Below are positions 12,626 to 16,796 of a DNA stretch of 16,796 nucleotides, one piece after another. The notes below the pieces were generated by a model. That model worked only from the letters and a program-made list of their open reading frames with translations. It did not search any database and was not told the DNA's origin. Source of the stretch: a bacterium (GTDB taxonomy: Bacteria; JAHJDO01); the NCBI GenBank assembly GCA_030611945.1, contig JAUWOV010000038.1:1-16796 (forward strand). The letters run 5' to 3'. The stretch's first letter is position 1, and each line of letters opens with the position of its first letter. The position numbers were made by a program, and so were the translations under genes.

Positions 12626-14437
12626 ATGACTAAAGAAGAAATAACAGCTCTTATATCGTCTTTTGTTAATCTGATATTATCAGTTGCGAAATTTATATTG
12701 GCAGCTTATTCAGGCAGCATAGCTCTTCTTGCTCAAGCGTGGGCATCTATATTTGACATACTTTCATCATTTGTGCTTTTTGGCGCGCTTAGAATGGACA
12801 GGGCGGACGCTGCGGCAAGGAAGAATTCGGTTAACTCTCAGGAAAACTATAGAGATACGGGTTCTATTTTTAAGGATGAAAACTTATCTCAAAAGGAAAA
12901 GCCTTTAGCGCGCAGACGGCTCTTCATCTCAAGATTAGAAGAAAAAGTGGCTGTTGGAATTGGGCTTTCCCTTATTTTTATATCGTATAAAATATTTATG
13001 AAAATAATTCATCCTTCTTCTATTGTTATTAAAAACCCTATTCCTGCGGCTTTTGTTATGGCTTTGCTGGCATTGGGTTCTTATCTTTTATCTAAATTCG
13101 AGGTATACGTTGGAGAAAAAAGCAAATCACCCGGACTCATAGCAGACGGTTATCACTCTAAGGTTGATATGTTCGGCTCCATATTAGTTGTTGTTGCGCT
13201 TCTGAGCGAGCATCTCGGTTTTCACATTGACGGGATAGCAGCAGTGATAATTTGCGGAATTATATTTATTCATGCATTGCATGTGCTTACAACAGCTTTA
13301 AAAGCGTATATGAATCCACGGGAAAAAAGTTATTTAAAGGATGCTCAACAGCATGAGGACATATTGGTGATATTTATTAAAGAGAAACTGCCTTTATTAA
13401 TGGATCGTTTGTATAGCGCATTATCCATGAAATTGTATCTGACCGGCAATTATAATCAAAATAAGAAGACATTAAACAAGGTCATAACAATTGTAATTTT
13501 AGTAATTGCTGCCGGCATATATTTTTCTTCGGGAATATATATGCTGAATCCGCATGAAAAAGCGATTGTGGAGCGTTTTGGAAAGCCCTTGAACATTACA
13601 AAACCTGTTCTGCCTGGTCTTCATTACGCTCTTCCTTTGCCTATTGACAGGATTAACAGAATAGACACTGAGAGAATAAGACGGATAAGCATTGGCTATA
13701 AGGCGGCTAAAGACTATCAGTTGATATTGTGGACAAACGTTCATTATAAAGAGGAATTGCCTTTTCTAACAGGAGAGAACAGTTTTCTGGATCTAAGTAT
13801 GAATGTTCATTATAGAATTAAGGATATATATAATTTTTTATACAGGAATTCATCTCCTGATGTCCTGATGGAGGAGCTTACCAATACCATATTGACAAAT
13901 GCTCTGTCAAAAAGAGAATTCTTTCCAACAATCACTGTTGATAGAGAAAAACTTGAATGGCAGATCCGTGAAACTCTCCAGATGAAACTTGACGAATTTA
14001 AAACTGGAATAGTGATAGTAGGAATACACTTCAGAGACATTCATCCTCCTACAGCCATTGCTGCAGCTTTTGAGGATGTTGTAAGCGCTCAGGAGGATTA
14101 TGAAACATACATTCATAAAGCAAAAGGCTATGAAAATAAAGTAATTCCTCATGCCAGAGCTACAAAGGTTAAGATGAAGAACGAAGCCGCTGCTTACAGA
14201 AATAATGTGCTGGCAAAGAGCAAGGGAGAATCCGGAAGGTTTCTCAATCAGCAGGCTGCGCATAGAAAGCATCCTGATATTACGGAAACACGTCTTTATA
14301 TAGAAGGAATGGAAGATGTTCTGCCTGATGTTCAGAAGTTTATCATATATCCCAAAGATGGAGAAAAGATTCCGGACATCTGGTTTTTTCAGGGCAATCA
14401 AGCGAACATTTCCACAATAATCAGAGAGGAGAAATAA
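12626..14437 (+). CDS. fusion of CDF-type cation transporter membrane domain and HflK-like SPFH protein
   Basis: The 603-residue protein has two parts. Residues 1-230 are a six-helix cation diffusion facilitator domain: helices at about 5-25, 30-52, 106-125, 138-156, 180-196 and 203-222. TM5 keeps the H-x-x-x-D metal site (H177, D181 in DGYHSKVD). TM2 keeps D44 but has A40 where the first ligand is expected, and Q37 in place of a common Asp. The cytoplasmic CDF domain is absent. After a linker, a seventh helix (286-306) leads into an SPFH/HflK domain (EKAIVERFGKPL, then PGLHYALPLPIDRI) and an Ala/Lys-rich coiled coil (about 485-545). HflK proteins form inner-membrane cages with HflC around FtsH. 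The CDF half may export or bind divalent metal, or be a structural relic. I know of no characterised protein with this architecture. Confidence 0.85.
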   Translation: MTKEEITALISSFVNLILSVAKFILAAYSGSIALLAQAWASIFDILSSFVLFGALRMDRADAAARKNSVNSQENYRDTGSIFKDENLSQKEKPLARRRLFISRLEEKVAVGIGLSLIFISYKIFMKIIHPSSIVIKNPIPAAFVMALLALGSYLLSKFEVYVGEKSKSPGLIADGYHSKVDMFGSILVVVALLSEHLGFHIDGIAAVIICGIIFIHALHVLTTALKAYMNPREKSYLKDAQQHEDILVIFIKEKLPLLMDRLYSALSMKLYLTGNYNQNKKTLNKVITIVILVIAAGIYFSSGIYMLNPHEKAIVERFGKPLNITKPVLPGLHYALPLPIDRINRIDTERIRRISIGYKAAKDYQLILWTNVHYKEELPFLTGENSFLDLSMNVHYRIKDIYNFLYRNSSPDVLMEELTNTILTNALSKREFFPTITVDREKLEWQIRETLQMKLDEFKTGIVIVGIHFRDIHPPTAIAAAFEDVVSAQEDYETYIHKAKGYENKVIPHARATKVKMKNEAAAYRNNVLAKSKGESGRFLNQQAAHRKHPDITETRLYIEGMEDVLPDVQKFIIYPKDGEKIPDIWFFQGNQANISTIIREEK

Positions 14438-14440
14438 CAA

Positions 14441-15334
14441 ATGAAAGCAGGAAACAAGTTTTTAATAATAATGCTTATAGTTATTGTAGGTCTATCGTTT
14501 TTGGTCTTCTACAAGGTTGATGAGAGAGAACATGTTGTCATTACTCAGTTTGGACATCCTGTTAAAACTATTACTGAGCCGGGTCTTTACTATAAATGGC
14601 CTGACCCTGTTCAGACAGTTAATAGGTTTGAAAAAAGGCTAATGCTTTATAAAACCAGATTGATTGAATATCTCACACAGGATAAAAAGAATATAATTGT
14701 GCAGTGTTTTGTATGCTGGAGAATTGATGAGCCTTTAGAATTTTTTCAGGCGATAGGGAATAATATAAGCGCCGCAAAAAAGATTGATGACATTGTTTGC
14801 GCTCAGATTGGAAGCATTCTTGGTAATTATGAAATGTCGTCAATAATATCAATAGAAAAGGATGCTGTGAAGATCAAGGAAATAGAAAAAGCCATAACAG
14901 AAAACAGCAACAAAAAAACTATGGATTCCTACGGCATTGAAATAAAAGAAATAGGTATATGCCGGCTTGCATTGCCACAGGATAATGTTGAGAGCGTATA
15001 TAAAAGAATGAAGTCTGAAAGAGAGTCAATTGCAAATAAATACCGCGCAGAAGGCAGAGAAAAGGCGGATATAATAAGATCCGAGGCGAATAAAATCCAA
15101 AGCAACATACTGTCTGAAGCCTATAAAGACGCTGAGATTATAAAAGGAGAGGGAGATGCTGCCGCTACAAAAATATATGCGGAAGCGTTTGAAAAAGATT
15201 CTGCGTTTTACAAGTTTATAAGAACTTTGGAATCTTATAAGAAGATAATTGATGATAAAACTACAGTTGTTCTTTCATCCAAATCCGATCTACTCAAATA
15301 TCTCAATAAAAAGACAAATAAGGCTACTAAATAG
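14441..15334 (+). CDS. hflC: HflC-like SPFH protein
   Basis: A 297-residue prohibitin/stomatin-family (SPFH) protein with one N-terminal membrane helix (about 7-25), an SPFH domain beginning VDEREHVVITQFGHPV and PGLYYKWPDPVQTV, and a long coiled coil from about residue 185. The HflC signature YKRMKSERESIANKYRAEG followed by KADIIRSEA is present, and the tail (SSKSDLLKYL) matches HflC. HflC pairs with HflK to form a membrane cage that restricts the FtsH protease. No ftsH gene is in the window, so the partner protease, if used, is elsewhere. A GAGGAGAA site precedes the ATG, three bases after the fusion gene's stop. C101 and C111 in the SPFH domain are unremarkable single cysteines. Confidence 0.87.
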   Translation: MKAGNKFLIIMLIVIVGLSFLVFYKVDEREHVVITQFGHPVKTITEPGLYYKWPDPVQTVNRFEKRLMLYKTRLIEYLTQDKKNIIVQCFVCWRIDEPLEFFQAIGNNISAAKKIDDIVCAQIGSILGNYEMSSIISIEKDAVKIKEIEKAITENSNKKTMDSYGIEIKEIGICRLALPQDNVESVYKRMKSERESIANKYRAEGREKADIIRSEANKIQSNILSEAYKDAEIIKGEGDAAATKIYAEAFEKDSAFYKFIRTLESYKKIIDDKTTVVLSSKSDLLKYLNKKTNKATK

Positions 15335-16308
15335 TGGATAAAGACAGCAGAAATCTTACTGAACTAAAAAAGGATATTCTATCCGCCTTTTCGACGGATA
15401 CCAATAAATTATGCCGTTGGTTTGCTGTATTGCTATTCGGAATATACTTGCTCTCAGGCATATATATTGTGAAAATAAATGAAGTTGGACTTGTCAGGCG
15501 GTTTGGAAAACTGATTCGTGAGAATGTTGAGTCTGGTATTCACTATCGTATGCCGTGGCCAATAGACGAAGTTGATAAGGTAAGGATCAAAGAAATTATG
15601 AGAACAGAGCTTTCATTCTGGTCAGATAAGATAGATAAAGATACACTTCCATCTTACTGCGTAACAGGGGACAAAAACATAGTGCATCTTAAGATGGTTG
15701 TTAATTATCAGATAAAAGAGCCAAAGAGCTTTTTATACGAAATTTATAATTCAAAGAAGATACTTGAAAATTCCATGTATTCAGCTATGGTTGATGCGAT
15801 CGCTAAGGTAAACGTTGATGATATTCTTACTACGGCTAAGCATAGATTTCAGCAGGACACTATGCGTCTATGTCAGGAAAGGTTGAATTTTCTAGGAACC
15901 GGTTTAGAGATAAAGTCAGTAGAACTTAAGAATATAGAGCCTCCATCGGAAGTTCTTCCAATGTTCAAAGATGTGGTCAATGCCAGAGAAGACGCTTCAA
16001 CTATGATTCATGACGCAGAATCATATTCTAACAAGATCATTCCAAATGCGCAGGCAGAGGCTGCAAAAACAATCAGTCAGGCGCAGGCGTATAAGATAAA
16101 GAAGACAGCTTATGCGCAGGGAGAGACAAATAAATTCCTGAAGATATTAGAGGAGTATAAGAAAGCAAAAGATATTACAGAGTTCAGGTTGCATGTGGAG
16201 ACTTTAGAGAAAGTCATGCCAAAAGCAAAAAAATATATCACCGGTTCAGACACAAAGGGTAAGGAAATAGCAAATACCAAGTTTTTTATAAACTCTGAAA
16301 AGAGATAA
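15334..16308 (+). CDS. hflK: HflK-like SPFH protein, second copy
   Basis: The 324-residue protein has a cytoplasmic N-terminus, one membrane helix (about 28-46), an SPFH domain (VGLVRRFGKLIRENVESG, then YRMPWPIDEV) and an Ala/Gln-rich coiled coil (about 215-285; PNAQAEAAKTISQAQAYK). Order and length match HflK. It closely resembles the C-terminal half of the CDF fusion (compare GIYLLSGIYIV with GIYFSSGIYML and the shared tail before the C-terminus), so the two are paralogues. It uses a GTG start overlapping the stop of the HflC-like gene (TAGTG) and has no ribosome site of its own, implying coupled translation. No later ATG gives a complete domain. Together the three genes could build a mixed SPFH cage with CDF-bearing subunits. 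Confidence 0.86.
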   Translation: MDKDSRNLTELKKDILSAFSTDTNKLCRWFAVLLFGIYLLSGIYIVKINEVGLVRRFGKLIRENVESGIHYRMPWPIDEVDKVRIKEIMRTELSFWSDKIDKDTLPSYCVTGDKNIVHLKMVVNYQIKEPKSFLYEIYNSKKILENSMYSAMVDAIAKVNVDDILTTAKHRFQQDTMRLCQERLNFLGTGLEIKSVELKNIEPPSEVLPMFKDVVNAREDASTMIHDAESYSNKIIPNAQAEAAKTISQAQAYKIKKTAYAQGETNKFLKILEEYKKAKDITEFRLHVETLEKVMPKAKKYITGSDTKGKEIANTKFFINSEKR

Positions 16309-16334
16309 GATTTATCCTTCTCCACCTGTTTCTC

Positions 16335-16796
16335 TCAGCTTCTTTCACGGTGCCTTTTTCCAAGAAGTATAATATCTCGTAGTTCTTCAATGCTTTTAGC
16401 ATGTAACCAGTCTTTGTCAAAGTTTGCGTCTTGCGTAATTTGCGCAATTGCCGATAAAGCGCGCAGGTGAAAATTCCTCTCATCACGTGTACCAACTAAT
16501 ATGAATACAGCATAAACAGGAGTTGATGATTCTATAAAGTTAATGCCAGCTTCGCATCTTACTATAACCAGTTCAAATTTGTGCTTGCCATCAATAATTA
16601 TATGCGGGATCGCCAGTCCCGGCTTTATTACTGTTGTTGAAGCTTTCTCCCGCGCAATTAAAGAATCAAGCAATTGCTGGACATTCATGTTTAATCTGTC
16701 GGCGAATTTCTCTGCAATAATTGTGAAGAATTCTTTAAGTGTAGCTTGTTTTGTTATATCAATTACTTCGCATCTTTTTACTAATTCGTCAAATCT
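16335..16796 (-). CDS. PTS EIIA type-2 domain protein, 5'-truncated by window edge
   Basis: The frame is open to the right edge, so the N-terminus is missing; 153 residues are visible. They cover a full fructose/mannitol-type EIIA domain: an N-terminal helix (LKEFFTIIAEKFADRL), a REKASTT segment, and PGLAIPHIII, whose His is the phosphorylated residue. VFILVGTRDERNFHLRALSAIAQI is a further family block. About 14 residues (RFDELVKRCEVIDI) precede the domain, suggesting it is the C-terminal part of a larger protein; in several groups such EIIA domains are fused to cation or chloride transporters. That fusion is an inference. An internal Met near 16688 would give a shortened domain lacking the first helix and is not favoured. 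The gene converges on the SPFH operon with a 26-base gap that shows no terminator. Confidence 0.78.
   Translation of the reverse strand, partial: RFDELVKRCEVIDITKQATLKEFFTIIAEKFADRLNMNVQQLLDSLIAREKASTTVIKPGLAIPHIIIDGKHKFELVIVRCEAGINFIESSTPVYAVFILVGTRDERNFHLRALSAIAQITQDANFDKDWLHAKSIEELRDIILLGKRHRERS

Noticed and set aside
13907-14440. A 177-codon frame on the - strand opposite the CDF-SPFH gene
   Set aside because: It is the mirror of a well-supported coding region, has no ribosome site or recognisable domain, and its residue composition is not protein-like.
1-16796. CRISPR arrays, tRNA or rRNA genes, insertion sequences
   Set aside because: No regularly spaced direct repeats, cloverleaf-type sequences or transposase-like frames were seen on either strand.

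Overview
The window reads as a piece of chromosome from an AT-rich (roughly 35-40% GC by eye), diderm, probably anaerobic bacterium. TonB, ExbB, ExbD and a TonB-dependent receptor require an outer membrane. Two radical-SAM enzymes, two NifX-like proteins and a CoA-disulfide-reductase-type flavoenzyme fit a low-oxygen life. TGA is used as an ordinary stop. No rRNA or marker gene is present, so the phylum is uncertain; an uncultured candidate phylum of the Omnitrophota kind is a guess from gene content. Nearly all genes lie on the + strand, closely packed and often with overlapping stop and start codons. Only the last gene is on the - strand.

Region 1 (2-229) is the 3' end of a RelE/ParE-family toxin cut by the window edge. 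Region 2 (286-5142) is a redox and cofactor block: a SAM methyltransferase, a COG0731 radical-SAM protein, an NrdG/PflA-type radical-SAM activase, a small PNPOx-like flavin protein, a CoA-disulfide-reductase-like enzyme and two NifX/NifB-family proteins. A short remnant of a CoA-binding-like protein (5148-5246) follows.

Region 3 (5260-10801) is a metal, most likely zinc, acquisition locus. It holds a Fur-family repressor (Zur-like), a ZnuA-ZnuC-ZnuB transporter, a small His/Cys-rich membrane protein and a TonB-dependent receptor. Three related inverted repeats built on TAGAAA/TTTCTA stand before the repressor, before znuA and before the small protein, and look like the regulon's operators. 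Region 4 (10918-12578) is exbB-exbD-tonB, which would energise the receptor. A long imperfect palindrome of unknown role lies between receptor and exbB.

Region 5 (12626-16308) is the most unusual part. A 603-residue protein joins a six-helix cation-diffusion-facilitator (CDF) membrane domain to a complete HflK-like SPFH protein. It is followed by an HflC-like and a second HflK-like SPFH protein in one operon, with no FtsH gene nearby. Placed after a zinc-uptake set, this suggests a CDF-related membrane domain held in an SPFH cage or microdomain, although one metal ligand in TM2 is replaced. Region 6 (16335-16796, - strand) is a PTS EIIA type-2 domain, probably the C-terminus of a larger protein running off the window.

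Taken together, metal could be captured at the outer membrane by the receptor (powered by TonB-ExbB-ExbD), bound in the periplasm by ZnuA and imported by ZnuBC under Zur control. The CDF-SPFH proteins may handle metal or membrane proteins at the inner membrane. The last step is inference.
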